Below, one piece after another: positions 1 through 8,900 of a stretch of DNA of 49,182 nt (position 1 is the stretch's first letter; the number at the start of each line of letters is the position of its first letter). The position numbers and the translations under genes are program-made. The stretch comes from an uncultured Acetatifactor sp. (GTDB lineage: Bacteria; Bacillota; Clostridia; Lachnospirales; Lachnospiraceae): contig CAKSAM010000018.1 of NCBI GenBank assembly GCA_934436245.1, forward strand, positions 1-49,182, in the 5' to 3' direction. The notes under the pieces were generated by a model, which saw only the letters and a list, made by a program, of their open reading frames with translations, was not told the DNA's origin and searched no databases.

Positions 1-455
1 CCGAAGACTCCCATGCTGAGCAGTCCCATGATCACGCCGGCCAGAACCACACCACACATTACCGCAATGACACTGGACTTGAAATCCATGTCTAACAGAC
101 TGGCTGCCAGCGTTCCGGTCCAGGCACCGGTTCCGGGAAGGGGAATTCCTACGAAGAGAAGCAGCGCCACGAACAGACCTCTGCCCGCTTTTTCCTGCAG
201 CTTCTGACCGCCCTTATGTCCCTTTTCCAGGCAGAAGGTGAAGAATTTCCCGATGACCGGCTTGTCCGCACCCCATTCCAGTACTTTTCTGGCAAAAAAG
301 AAGATAATGGGTACCGGAAGCATATTTCCCAGAATACAGATAATGTAGCTGGGGAGCAGAGGAAGGTTCATCCCAACCGCAATGGGAATAGCGCCTCTCA
401 GCTCGATCAGGGGAACCATAGATACCAGGAAAATCATCAAATATTTCTTTAACAT
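1..455 (-). CDS. Small multidrug export family protein (partial, 3' end cut)
   Basis: An open frame starts at an ATG at 453-455 and runs off the left edge without a stop, so about 151 N-terminal residues are visible. The protein begins MLKKYLMIFLV, followed by the 'PLIELRGAIPIA' motif typical of the COG2426/Sm_multidrug_ex membrane family, then a segment rich in hydrophobic residues, a basic cytosolic stretch (KGHKGGQKLQEKAGRG) and more membrane segments including 'VGIPLPGTGAWTG'. The family is named for a weak link to drug export; its real substrate is not established. It lies 41 bp downstream of hisC on the same strand and is probably co-transcribed. The family assignment is by recognition of the motifs only. 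Confidence 0.8.
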   Translation of the reverse strand, partial: MLKKYLMIFLVSMVPLIELRGAIPIAVGMNLPLLPSYIICILGNMLPVPIIFFFARKVLEWGADKPVIGKFFTFCLEKGHKGGQKLQEKAGRGLFVALLLFVGIPLPGTGAWTGTLAASLLDMDFKSSVIAVMCGVVLAGVIMGLLSMGVF

Positions 456-496
456 GTGTTTACTCCAATTCTATTCATTTTATTCTACTTGTTTCA

Positions 497-1558
497 TTAT
501 GCCCGCTTCTGAAGGTATTCCTTCAAAAAAGCGGTCAGACGATCCATTTCCTCATCCGTACCGATGGTGATACGCAGGGAATTGGCAATCCGTGGTTTGT
601 TCCAGTGTCTGACATAGATGTCTGCCTCGCGTAGTGCCCGGAACAGTTCTTCCGCAGGAACTTCTTTATGAGAAGCAAAAATGAAGTTGGCCTTGGAATC
701 CGGGAAAGTGAATCCCAAATTCTTCAGTTCCTTCTTGATCCGCTCTCTGGTGGCCACGATCTTCGCCGTGGTCTCTTTGAAATAGGCATCATCCTTTACC
801 GCTTCCACACCCATGACCTGGGAAGGCAGATTCATGGTATAGGAATTAAAGGAGAATTTTACATCATTCAGGTAGTGGATCAGCTTCTCGCTGCCGATGC
901 AGAAGCCGATACGCATTCCTGCCATGGCTCTGGACTTGGAAAAGGTCTGCACCACCAGAAGATTCTCATATTTTTTAAGCAATGGTAGTGCACTCTTACC
1001 GCCAAAATCCACATAAGCTTCATCCACGATCACGACCACATCCGGATTGGCCTGCAGGATCTCTTCAATCAACTCCAGTGGTTCTTCCACGCCGGTAGGT
1101 GCATTGGGGTTGGGGAAGATCACACCGCCGTTTGGCTGCTTGTAATCCTCCGGGTTCATGTGCCAGTTTTCATCCAATGCGCAGGTACGATACGGGATGC
1201 GATACAGATCTGCCCATACATCATAGAAGGAATATGTCACATCCGGGAACAGGATCGGTTTCCCACTGTTGAAAAACGTCAGAAACGCCATAGACAATAC
1301 ATCATCCGATCCCACACCTACAAATACCTGTTCCGGCTTCACGCCGTAATATGCCGCAAGCGCATCTACCAGTGGCTGCGCATTTGAATTCGGATATAAG
1401 CGCAGGGCCGCACTCTCCATATTTTCTGCTGCCTTCCGCACGCCGGGAGCCGGGGGATAAGGGCACTCATTTGTATTCAGCTTGATCATATTCGGGCGGT
1501 TCGGCTGCTCGCCTGCCACATAGGGAACCACCTTACGTACATTTTCTTCCCACTTCAT
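497..1558 (-). CDS. hisC: Histidinol-phosphate aminotransferase
   Basis: Fold-type I PLP aminotransferase. It is known in this family to convert histidinol phosphate and 2-oxoglutarate to imidazole-acetol phosphate and glutamate (run in reverse for biosynthesis). Visible marks: 'LNTNECPYPP' near the N-terminus, 'FPNPNAPTG' at about 148-156, 'DEAYVDF' at about 179, and the PLP lysine in 'TFSKSRAMAG' at about 208. Length of 353 residues fits. The frame is open to 1600, but the ATG at 1558 starts at the conserved MKWEENVRKVVPY and is preferred; its Shine-Dalgarno is only a distant AGAAAGG. No other his genes are nearby. It follows a glycosyltransferase and an amino acid ABC transporter, so a role with another 2-oxo acid cannot be excluded. 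Confidence 0.88.
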   Translation of the reverse strand: MKWEENVRKVVPYVAGEQPNRPNMIKLNTNECPYPPAPGVRKAAENMESAALRLYPNSNAQPLVDALAAYYGVKPEQVFVGVGSDDVLSMAFLTFFNSGKPILFPDVTYSFYDVWADLYRIPYRTCALDENWHMNPEDYKQPNGGVIFPNPNAPTGVEEPLELIEEILQANPDVVVIVDEAYVDFGGKSALPLLKKYENLLVVQTFSKSRAMAGMRIGFCIGSEKLIHYLNDVKFSFNSYTMNLPSQVMGVEAVKDDAYFKETTAKIVATRERIKKELKNLGFTFPDSKANFIFASHKEVPAEELFRALREADIYVRHWNKPRIANSLRITIGTDEEMDRLTAFLKEYLQKRA

Positions 1559-1627
1559 ATTAATAACCATGCCTTTCTCAAAACCTGCACACTTTTTCAT
1601 AACTGTTTTGCCCTGTGTGCCGGGCAG

Positions 1628-2653
1628 CTATCTGTTTTTTTCATTCTGTCGATGTTTTAACTCTTCCTCATAGCTCCTGGCCTGTGCAGGAAGTCCCAGC
1701 TGCTCATAACAACGGATCAATCCCTGTAAAGGTTCTTCTTCCGAACTCCGCAGCGCCAGTACCGGCTGTGTCTCATAAGCTGCATTATAATACCAGACCG
1801 CCGCTTCCTCGAAGTCTCCCGTCTCTTCATAGAAATACCCCAGTTCACAGCAGATTTCCGAACAGCCGTCTCCTGCGATCACCTTGGAAGTATATTTGAA
1901 AAACGTAACGGTATCCCCCCGCAGTCTGGCTGCTCTCGCCGCCACGCAGCAGCCTTCCGTGATCTCATCCGCACTTCTGTCCGGGGATGAAACTTCTGCC
2001 CTGAAATAATCTTCCGCTTCCAGAAAGTCCCGTGCCTCTCCCGCCAGGAACAGTTCTCTGGCATACATTCCGTACAGTCTTCTGGAAAGCTGCCGTCCCT
2101 GTGCGATCTGTTGTCTGAAATTCGCCAGATCTCTGCCCGCATGGTTCTGTTCCGGCATGTGGGTGATAACAATATCGCTGTCATAGACTACCGGTTCCAA
2201 CCGTACGGTTTCATGGATTGGTTCTTCCCACACAAAGTTCCGCAGTCTGCGGAATAATTTGGGACGATATTCTTCATCAAAATTATATACCGTGCCATTC
2301 TGCAGCTGGTTGCCGTATTTCATCTGAACGATCTCGATCTCGGGAAGCAGTGTCTCTTTTAACAGGCGGAATCTTTGCCTGTTTTCCTCTGAAAGCACTT
2401 CATCCGCATCTGCGGAGTAAATGTATTCCTGTGTTGCTTTGGAAAAGGCAAAATTTCTCGCCGCACTGAAATCGTCAATCCAGGTAAAATCATAGATCTT
2501 GTCGGTATACCTTTCTGCAATCTGCCTGGTCGTGTCTGTGGAGCCTGTATCGACAATGACGATCTCATCCACCAGATCCTTGACACTATCCAGACATCTT
2601 TTCAGGATCCGTTCTTCATTTTTTACAATCATACACAAAGATATTGTGATCAT
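1628..2653 (-). CDS. Family 2 glycosyltransferase with C-terminal TPR-like region
   Basis: The N-terminal half is a GT-A fold transferase: 'ISLCMIVKNEE', 'IVDTGSTDTT' and a DxD-like 'SADADEV', which in this family bind nucleotide sugar and metal. It matches the SunS-like/YcgF-type single-domain glycosyltransferases that carry helical repeats at the C-terminus; here about residues 190-341 look like TPR helices ('LGYFYEETGDFEEAAVWYYNAA'-like pattern). No membrane segment is seen, so it is probably cytosolic. The start at 2653 has GGAG eight bases upstream; the frame is open seven codons further. It sits between the ABC ATPase gene and hisC with short gaps, suggesting one transcript. The acceptor (protein, lipid or glycan) cannot be told from sequence. 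Confidence 0.85.
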   Translation of the reverse strand: MITISLCMIVKNEERILKRCLDSVKDLVDEIVIVDTGSTDTTRQIAERYTDKIYDFTWIDDFSAARNFAFSKATQEYIYSADADEVLSEENRQRFRLLKETLLPEIEIVQMKYGNQLQNGTVYNFDEEYRPKLFRRLRNFVWEEPIHETVRLEPVVYDSDIVITHMPEQNHAGRDLANFRQQIAQGRQLSRRLYGMYARELFLAGEARDFLEAEDYFRAEVSSPDRSADEITEGCCVAARAARLRGDTVTFFKYTSKVIAGDGCSEICCELGYFYEETGDFEEAAVWYYNAAYETQPVLALRSSEEEPLQGLIRCYEQLGLPAQARSYEEELKHRQNEKNR

Positions 2654-2694
2654 AGCGGATCTCCGTCCCCACATTTTAATATGTGATTCTGTTC

Positions 2695-3417
2695 CTACAG
2701 TACTTTGGATAAAAACTCCTGTAATCTGGGACTCTGAGGATTGGTAAAAAATTCCTGTGGTGTATTCTCTTCCACAATATTACCGCCATCCATGAAGAGC
2801 ACCTTGGTTCCTACCTCTCTGGCAAATCCCATCTCATGGGTTACAACCACCATAGTCATACCACTCTCTGCCAGTTCCTTCATAACCTCCAGTACTTCTC
2901 CTACCATTTCAGGATCCAGTGCGGAAGTAGGCTCATCAAATAGCATCACTCTGGGGTTCATTGCCAGAGATCTGACAATAGCAATTCTCTGCTTCTGTCC
3001 GCCACTCAAGGATGCTGGATAAGCATCAGCCTTTTCCTCCAGCCCCACTCTTTTTAACAGTTTCAATGCGTTCTCTTTTGCCTCTTCCTCGCTCATCAGT
3101 TTTAACTTTACAGGGGCAAGGGTAATATTATTCATGATCGTCAGATTATTGAACAGATTAAAATGCTGGAACACCATTCCCATATGCTGGCGTACCTTAT
3201 TGATGTCGATCTTAGGGTCTGTGATTTTCTGTCCATCAAACCAGATTTCCCCACTGGTAGGCGTCTCCAGCAGATTCAGACAACGCAGAAAAGTACTCTT
3301 GCCGGATCCGGAAGGACCTACCACTACAATTTTTTCACCGGGATGGATATGATAGTTTACCCCTTTTAATACTTGATTATCTTCAAAGCTTTTATGCAGA
3401 TCCTTAACGATTATCAC
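2695..3417 (-). CDS. Polar amino acid ABC transporter, ATP-binding protein (GlnQ-like)
   Basis: Cytosolic ATPase of a type I importer for polar amino acids. It has Walker A 'GPSGSGKST', Q-loop '[13 protein letters not shown]', signature 'LSGGQKQR' and Walker B '[13 protein letters not shown]', in the order and spacing of GlnQ/HisP/ArtP. A GTG at 3415-3417 is chosen as start because AAAGGAGA lies about 11 bases upstream and the protein then begins with the family's usual '[10 protein letters not shown]'; an in-frame ATG at 3447 would add ten unconserved residues. The start overlaps the end of the permease gene by 14 bp, so the two are translationally coupled. Substrate is not determined; glutamine, cystine or basic amino acids are all possible. 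Confidence 0.92.
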   Translation of the reverse strand: MIIVKDLHKSFEDNQVLKGVNYHIHPGEKIVVVGPSGSGKSTFLRCLNLLETPTSGEIWFDGQKITDPKIDINKVRQHMGMVFQHFNLFNNLTIMNNITLAPVKLKLMSEEEAKENALKLLKRVGLEEKADAYPASLSGGQKQRIAIVRSLAMNPRVMLFDEPTSALDPEMVGEVLEVMKELAESGMTMVVVTHEMGFAREVGTKVLFMDGGNIVEENTPQEFFTNPQSPRLQEFLSKVL

Positions 3418-4093
3418 TCTTACGCAATCTCCTTTCCAGTTTTGCAAGCAGGATAGATAATACTTTGGTCAATACGAAATAAATAAACGCAATGCCAAGC
3501 AATGGTGTAAATACATCAAACAATTTCGAAGTCATCTGGTTTGCCACACGGGTGAGGTCACTCATTCCCACATAGCCGACAATAGACGTTTCCTTGATGA
3601 GCACGATAAATTCATTTCCCAACGGAGGCAGAATACTCTTAAATGCCTGTGGAATAATGATGTAACGCATGGTCTGGAATTTATTCAGTCCCAGAGATCT
3701 GCCTGCTTCCATCTGCCCCTTGTCTACCGCCAGAATACCGGCTCTGACAATCTCAGCCACATAGGCTCCGGAATTAATACCAAAAGTCAGACTGGCAATC
3801 AGCACACTATTCTTGCAGGTAGCCAGAATGCCGGACCACATAATCAGCAGCTGTACCGTTGTAGGGGTTCCTCTGATAATGTCAATATAAGCACTTGCAA
3901 TTCGGGAGGCTATTGTCTTAGAGCCGTTTTTTCTTGTAGATAATTTTAAAAATGCCGCTATGGTTCCAATCAGGATACCAAGCAGTGCCGCAAAAAAAGA
4001 AACCTCCAAGGTTACTCCCAGGCCTTTCAGATAAAGCTTCCATCTGTCTGCTTCAATGAAGGCTGCATAAATATGTTGCCAGATATTTTGCAT
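3404..4093 (-). CDS. Polar amino acid ABC transporter, permease
   Basis: Membrane subunit of the HisM/GlnP family, 229 residues. It shows the N-terminal '[20 protein letters not shown]' pattern, the helix '[13 protein letters not shown]' and the EAA-type cytoplasmic loop '[24 protein letters not shown]' region where the ATPase docks. About five membrane segments are apparent. It starts with ATG preceded by a weak AGGAAATAAC site. It lies 186 bp downstream of the lipoprotein gene, with a strong hairpin in the gap, and overlaps the ATPase gene at its 3' end. This order (binding protein, permease, ATPase) is the normal one for such importers. Confidence 0.92.
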   Translation of the reverse strand: MQNIWQHIYAAFIEADRWKLYLKGLGVTLEVSFFAALLGILIGTIAAFLKLSTRKNGSKTIASRIASAYIDIIRGTPTTVQLLIMWSGILATCKNSVLIASLTFGINSGAYVAEIVRAGILAVDKGQMEAGRSLGLNKFQTMRYIIIPQAFKSILPPLGNEFIVLIKETSIVGYVGMSDLTRVANQMTSKLFDVFTPLLGIAFIYFVLTKVLSILLAKLERRLRKSDNR

Positions 4094-4173
4094 GTTATTT
4101 CCTATGCCTTTCTTGTAAATGTATAAAGTGTACTGTTAGATCAACAGGATTTCGTTACCTTTCTTAATATAGC

Positions 4174-4211
4174 AAAAAGAAGAGAATGGTACAAGCCATT
4201 CTCTTCTTTTT
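4174..4211 (-). terminator. Intra-operon hairpin between binding protein and permease genes
   Basis: Perfect 16-bp stem (4174-4189 with 4196-4211) with a six-base loop; on the minus strand it ends in five T residues that are themselves part of the stem. It lies just after the lipoprotein gene and before its permease. Such hairpins commonly cause partial termination or protect the upstream mRNA so that the binding protein is made in excess; that role here is inference. Confidence 0.75.
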
Positions 4212-4279
4212 CATGTATATTTTGTATAAAAATTGTATCTGTTTAACCGGCATCATCTCATAAGCTCTTGGTCAAACCG

Positions 4280-5119
4280 TTACTCACCAATATACTGAGC
4301 TACCAGAGCATCAAAGGTACCGTCTGCTTTGAGATCATCCAATGCCTGGTTTATCTGATCTACCAGTTCACTTCCCTTAGGAAGTGCAATCGCATATTCC
4401 TCCGTCTTAAATCCGAAATCTGCACCATCCATGATCTTAACCTTGCCTTCAAACTTGGTATTAAATACCTCTGCAGGGTTCTTGTCAATAATAACAGCAT
4501 CTACTCTGCCGTTTACCAGATCATTTACAGCATCAATGGCTCTGTTATAAGTCTGTGCGCTGGCACCGTCTATGTCCTCTGCAAGGAACATACCGGTGGT
4601 ACCCAGCTGACAGCCGATGGTCTTGTTTTTCAGATCATCTGCAGTTGCAATATCGGAATCTGCAGTAACGATCACGTACTGTACAGCTTCATAATATGGA
4701 TTAGAAAAATCTACCTGCTCCTTACGCTCATCTGTGACAGTCATACCTGCAATAGCACCGTCAATTCTGTTGCCGATGGAGCTCACCAGAGAGTCAAACT
4801 CCATGTTCTCTACCTGTACTTCCCTGCCAAGCTTCTCACCTACAGCTTTGATCAGGGCTACGTCAAATCCATCAGGTTCTCCATCATCTCCAACGTACTC
4901 AAAGGGAGGGAATTCTGCATTGGTACCAAATACCAGTACGCCACCCTCTGTCTTATCAGCAGCTTCTGCGGTTGTTTCTGCGGTTGTTTCTGCAGCAGTC
5001 TCTGCCACGCTGCTCTCGGAAGCCTGAGAGCTTTCATTTGCTGTGGAATCGGAACCACAGCCGGTCAACATTGCCGTGCACATTACAGTTGCAAGTAACA
5101 TTGCGATCACTTTTTTCAT
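4280..5119 (-). CDS. Polar amino acid ABC transporter, substrate-binding lipoprotein
   Basis: Extracellular solute-binding protein family 3, 279 residues. The N-terminus is a lipoprotein signal with lipobox LTGC, the lipidated cysteine being residue 21. A low-complexity Ser/Ala/Glu/Thr linker (about 24-56) contains a tandem TAAETTAETTAE repeat that tethers the binding domain to the membrane. The domain shows 'GTNAEFPPFEY', 'GFDVALIKAVGEKLG', 'MTVTDERKEQVDFSNPYY' and 'GCQLGTT', all standard for this family; the Arg in TDERKE and Asp in later segments usually bind the amino acid carboxylate and amine. Start ATG has GGAGG upstream. It heads the transporter operon behind a recognisable sigma-A promoter. 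Confidence 0.94.
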   Translation of the reverse strand: MKKVIAMLLATVMCTAMLTGCGSDSTANESSQASESSVAETAAETTAETTAEAADKTEGGVLVFGTNAEFPPFEYVGDDGEPDGFDVALIKAVGEKLGREVQVENMEFDSLVSSIGNRIDGAIAGMTVTDERKEQVDFSNPYYEAVQYVIVTADSDIATADDLKNKTIGCQLGTTGMFLAEDIDGASAQTYNRAIDAVNDLVNGRVDAVIIDKNPAEVFNTKFEGKVKIMDGADFGFKTEEYAIALPKGSELVDQINQALDDLKADGTFDALVAQYIGE

Positions 5120-5144
5120 AATTTATTCCTCCTGTCTGTTTTTG

Positions 5145-5202
5145 GAAACCACCATGGTTTCTAAACGTTAGTTACTATAGCACTTTTTAAAAATATACGC
5201 AA
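5145..5202 (-). promoter_or_regulatory. Promoter and leader of the amino acid transporter operon
   Basis: On the minus strand a -35 TTGCGT (5197-5202), 17-bp spacer and -10 TATAGT (5174-5179) precede the lipoprotein gene. Between it and the start codon is a short inverted repeat, GAAACC / GGTTTC with a five-base loop (5145-5161), which could be an operator or RNA hairpin. No terminator for the upstream peptidase gene is apparent, so some read-through is possible. Confidence 0.7.
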
Positions 5203-5230
5203 CTGTTTATGCATAAATATACGGCATTTC

Positions 5231-5950
5231 TTAACGTAGGAGCAGCATACACAGAATTTCCAGCCAAAAAGTTATTATGATATAAGGAACAAACGGCTCC
5301 GGAGTACGCAGCTTTCCCCTCCACGTTACATTTCCCTTCTTCAATTGTATGATTGCCAATAATGTTACTGCCAACAACATATGTATCAAGAACCATAACA
5401 TTTCTCCTCTCCAGCGACAGCTTGTCAAAGCACATACTGTGAAAGCATGGCTGTCAGCTCTCCCATACATTCTGGCAAACAGCCATTGCTGCAGAATTAC
5501 AAATATCGCCATTGCTGCTGCCTGTCGTGTACTGATACCTTTAAAAATCATCCCTGATACTATGTCTGAAGGCTGCCCGTTTCTTGGCAGACACAAAAGG
5601 AGCATTGCCCACGGCAGACACCACCACCATACATAATTATACACATAACAGCTTTTGGCATCCATATATGCAGCTGCCAACAGTCCCCCTGCCAGCAGAC
5701 TCAATAACACCTCTTCCGCTCTTGTATACAAGATACTGTATTTTCCACAAATTTCCAGAGTCCTTCCTTCTATTTCCCCTATTACAATGATAATTCCAGC
5801 ATTTCCAAAGGCAAGACCTAAAAGCAATCTCTCCTTCTTCCTTTCGTACCAGGTTTTCTGTGATATGTCAAAATGCAATAACCCGAAAGCACTGCTGTAA
5901 GCTATCCCCCCCAGTAAACTCAGCCATAATATTCTATTTAAGATTGTCAT
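5231..5950 (-). CDS. Divergent type IV prepilin peptidase (CpaA/TadV-like)
   Basis: Polytopic membrane protein of 239 residues, last gene of the pilus operon, 16 bp after the giant secreted protein. Prepilin peptidases of the A24 family are aspartyl proteases with one Asp after a membrane helix and a second in GxGD. Here Asp97 lies in 'AAAYMDAKSCYVYNY' and Asp166 in 'MYGRADSHAF', where GRAD replaces GxGD; 'FVPYIIITF' near the C-terminus matches the family's 'PFAPFI'. An extra N-terminal region of about 85 residues with two hydrophobic helices precedes the core. Both catalytic aspartates seem kept despite weak overall similarity. Expected job: cleave the leader of the Flp-like pilin and pseudopilins encoded upstream. 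Assigned from motifs plus context; a generic membrane protein is the alternative. Confidence 0.68.
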   Translation of the reverse strand: MTILNRILWLSLLGGIAYSSAFGLLHFDISQKTWYERKKERLLLGLAFGNAGIIIVIGEIEGRTLEICGKYSILYTRAEEVLLSLLAGGLLAAAYMDAKSCYVYNYVWWWCLPWAMLLLCLPRNGQPSDIVSGMIFKGISTRQAAAMAIFVILQQWLFARMYGRADSHAFTVCALTSCRWRGEMLWFLIHMLLAVTLLAIIQLKKGNVTWRGKLRTPEPFVPYIIITFWLEILCMLLLR

Positions 5951-5966
5951 ACTTCACATAATCCCC

Positions 5967-8900
5967 TCATCGAAGGCGTGTGCGTAATTCATCCAACACG
6001 CTGCCGGACACTCCAATTACACTGATTGCAGGGTAATCCTCAAGTTTCTTGTCTCCTTTGTATGCACGCACTATGATTTCAAATTTCTGGTTTTCGGGAG
6101 TATAGAGAGGTATCATAAATAGCAGTTTTTCTGTATTTTTGTACCCGGGATTTTCCTCATAATCATAAGTTTTATTTAATTCAGGGTCCAAAGCGGTCAT
6201 ACTTTCAGGGAAAATAACTTCTACACGATCTGCGTATCCCCATGTCGTAAATGTAAGGATCCCACTTTCTCCACATTTAAAAACGGGTTCCACCGGTTCC
6301 AGTGCACGTTCCACACTACTTTCCAATGCAAATTCCGTGGTTCCGTAAATGCAGCTGTTCTCATTTCCTACATTATCAACCGCATATGCAAATACTGAAA
6401 AATCGCCGCTGAATACAGGATCGTCCTTAGTAATCGTGATTGTAATATATCCATTCTCCGCCGGCGTATAAGTTTTTGAGATGAAATTATCAGTATTGTT
6501 GATTACCATATAAAATTTTTGCACACCACTTATATGGTCTTCTGCTTTTACCCGAAGTGTAATATCTCCATCTCTGCGATCAATCAGATCCCTGTTTTCC
6601 AGAATTTCCATTCCTTGTATTATGGGAGCCTCCCCATCTGCAATTAATATAATCTTATTTTTTTCATCCTCCGCATGTGTTGAATATACTTTTTCTGTTC
6701 CAATGTCCGCTCCTGCTATCGGAATCACCTGTATTTGCCGCCCGGACAGTTCTCCATTAATGACGAACTTCTGTACACCGGTAAGTTCTCTATTCCTGCC
6801 AGATCTTATTGTATAGGAATAAGGATACTGTTGGAGTACAGGAGTTCCTTCTGCCGCATACGACAATCCTGAGGCATCCGTACGAAATGGGGCATTTGTA
6901 ATTTCTACAGAAGGGGTATATATCCGGTTCCTTGCCAGACTGCCATCCGACATCACTGTTTCATAAATTGTTTCATTCAGCTGATAGTTCTTTCTTGCCG
7001 GGCCATCCATATAAGATGCATTTCGTAATGTAAACGGTGTTTTTCCATCCGCCCGGATATACCATGTTTTGTCTGCCGCTTTATAGATATTCTCTGCATC
7101 TTCATCCAATAGTAACTGTCTTGTATATATTTTCCACTGCACATCTGCTTCTTCTATACGTATATGAGTCGTTTCTCCAACATTTCCTGCCACATCCACA
7201 GCTGCAACATGCAAATATTGTACAGCATCTGTTGTGTTTACATCTGTCCACGGATTCCGGACATAATCTGCCTTCTCCGTTGCCGTTGTATCCTCGTTTT
7301 GGTCTATCAGCCAATAGTACCCTTTCACCCCACTGATCAGTGTATTTTTTGTAATGTTGGAGTCACACAGCTTTGAAGTACTTCCCGGCAAATATGATTC
7401 TACTTTGTGATAATAATCAGTCCCCCGGTCGGCCGGCTCTGTCCAGATGATCCGGATTTTCTGACTGCCTGATACTTCTCTGATCACCTTGTCCGATATT
7501 TTCTCCGGCGCTGCCTGATCTGTTGCTGTCACTCCTTCCATTTGCAGAGTATCCTGATACCCCATATTCTTCGAATACAAACCGATATATCCGTTTCCAC
7601 TACGCACACCACTTTGCTCTTCATACCAGTGTGCGAAATCAGTGTTGATATAATTGCTGCCGCCATAAGCCGGCGTATTACTGGCTGACTGTATCACAGT
7701 CCAATATCCCTGAACAAATTCCGTTCCGCCATTGCAAAACGGATCGTCAAACCCTATCCAGCTTTGTCCTATCTTAGTTCCCGACAGATAAACCCGTATC
7801 GCACCGCCATTTGCAGAGTTTGTGGAAATACGCCAGCCATTCATCGGCCACCACTTTTGTCCGTTTATCATGACATAACTGTCTGCTGATGTGTTTTCCT
7901 GCCATTTCCCGTTGACCTGATAATACCGTCCACTGCCCACCTGATCAATTCCATATAAATATCCGCCAACAGAACCATTCCACACCGGACCATAAGCTTT
8001 CGACCCATGTGCTGTTATATACTGCCAAGTGTTGGCAATCCCTGCATCACTGAAATGTCGAAATCTTAATTCTCTGATTTCCGGCGTGTAAGTACCTGCT
8101 GTCCCACCATAATAGCCGGCACCACCTCCGGTCATACCCGACTGTCCATTGTGTCCAGCGGTCACACTGGCAGAACTGCCTCCGGCACCTCCATGCCCTT
8201 GTGTATAAGCTCCACCGCCTCCTCCTGCGATCAAAAGAATTCCTTTTTGATCTGATACAACCGAAGTCATTCCTCCGCCTTTACCAAAGGCAGATGCACT
8301 GCCCCCACCATGATAGCCGTCTTGTCCACCCACTGTACATGTCAATATTTCTCCCTGCTTCAGCCAGAATGTTCCGGTCGTGCTGCCACCATATCCACCA
8401 TGATACGCTCCATAACTTTGCCCCTGCGCACCCATGGCGTTTATTGTATAAATTCCTGTATAAGGAACGATGTATTGTTTCTGGTTTCTCTCATAAGTAA
8501 AGTTTCTTGTTATTTCCGTAATACTATTAATGTCTTTTGCACTGTTCACCCGAATCCAGGCACCATCTTCCTTTTTTTGATATACAAGATAGGTTTTACT
8601 GCCCTGATCTGCCTGTGACCAGGACAAATCCACTGCGCCCTTTCCTTCATCTGCCTCATAGTTATTCGTTGCCCGTAATTTCAGATCAATCCATTGTGCA
8701 TACAGTGTAATATTTCCGGAGGGTATCAGTTGTTCCCCGGGTACTCCTGCCGGAAGCGTAAAATTTTTGTCATAGTACCAGCCGCCAAACGACCAGCCTT
8801 CTTTACCGGATTCAGGCAATATAATGGGATCTGACTGATAAACAGCTTCCACAATATCCGTATTACCGTCAATCTCCGGAAAAATATAAGTACTGTTTAT

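Noticed and set aside
4268..5098. 276-codon plus-strand open frame opposite the substrate-binding lipoprotein gene
   Set aside because: The minus-strand frame has a lipobox, family motifs and GGAGG; the plus-strand frame is a mirror of it.
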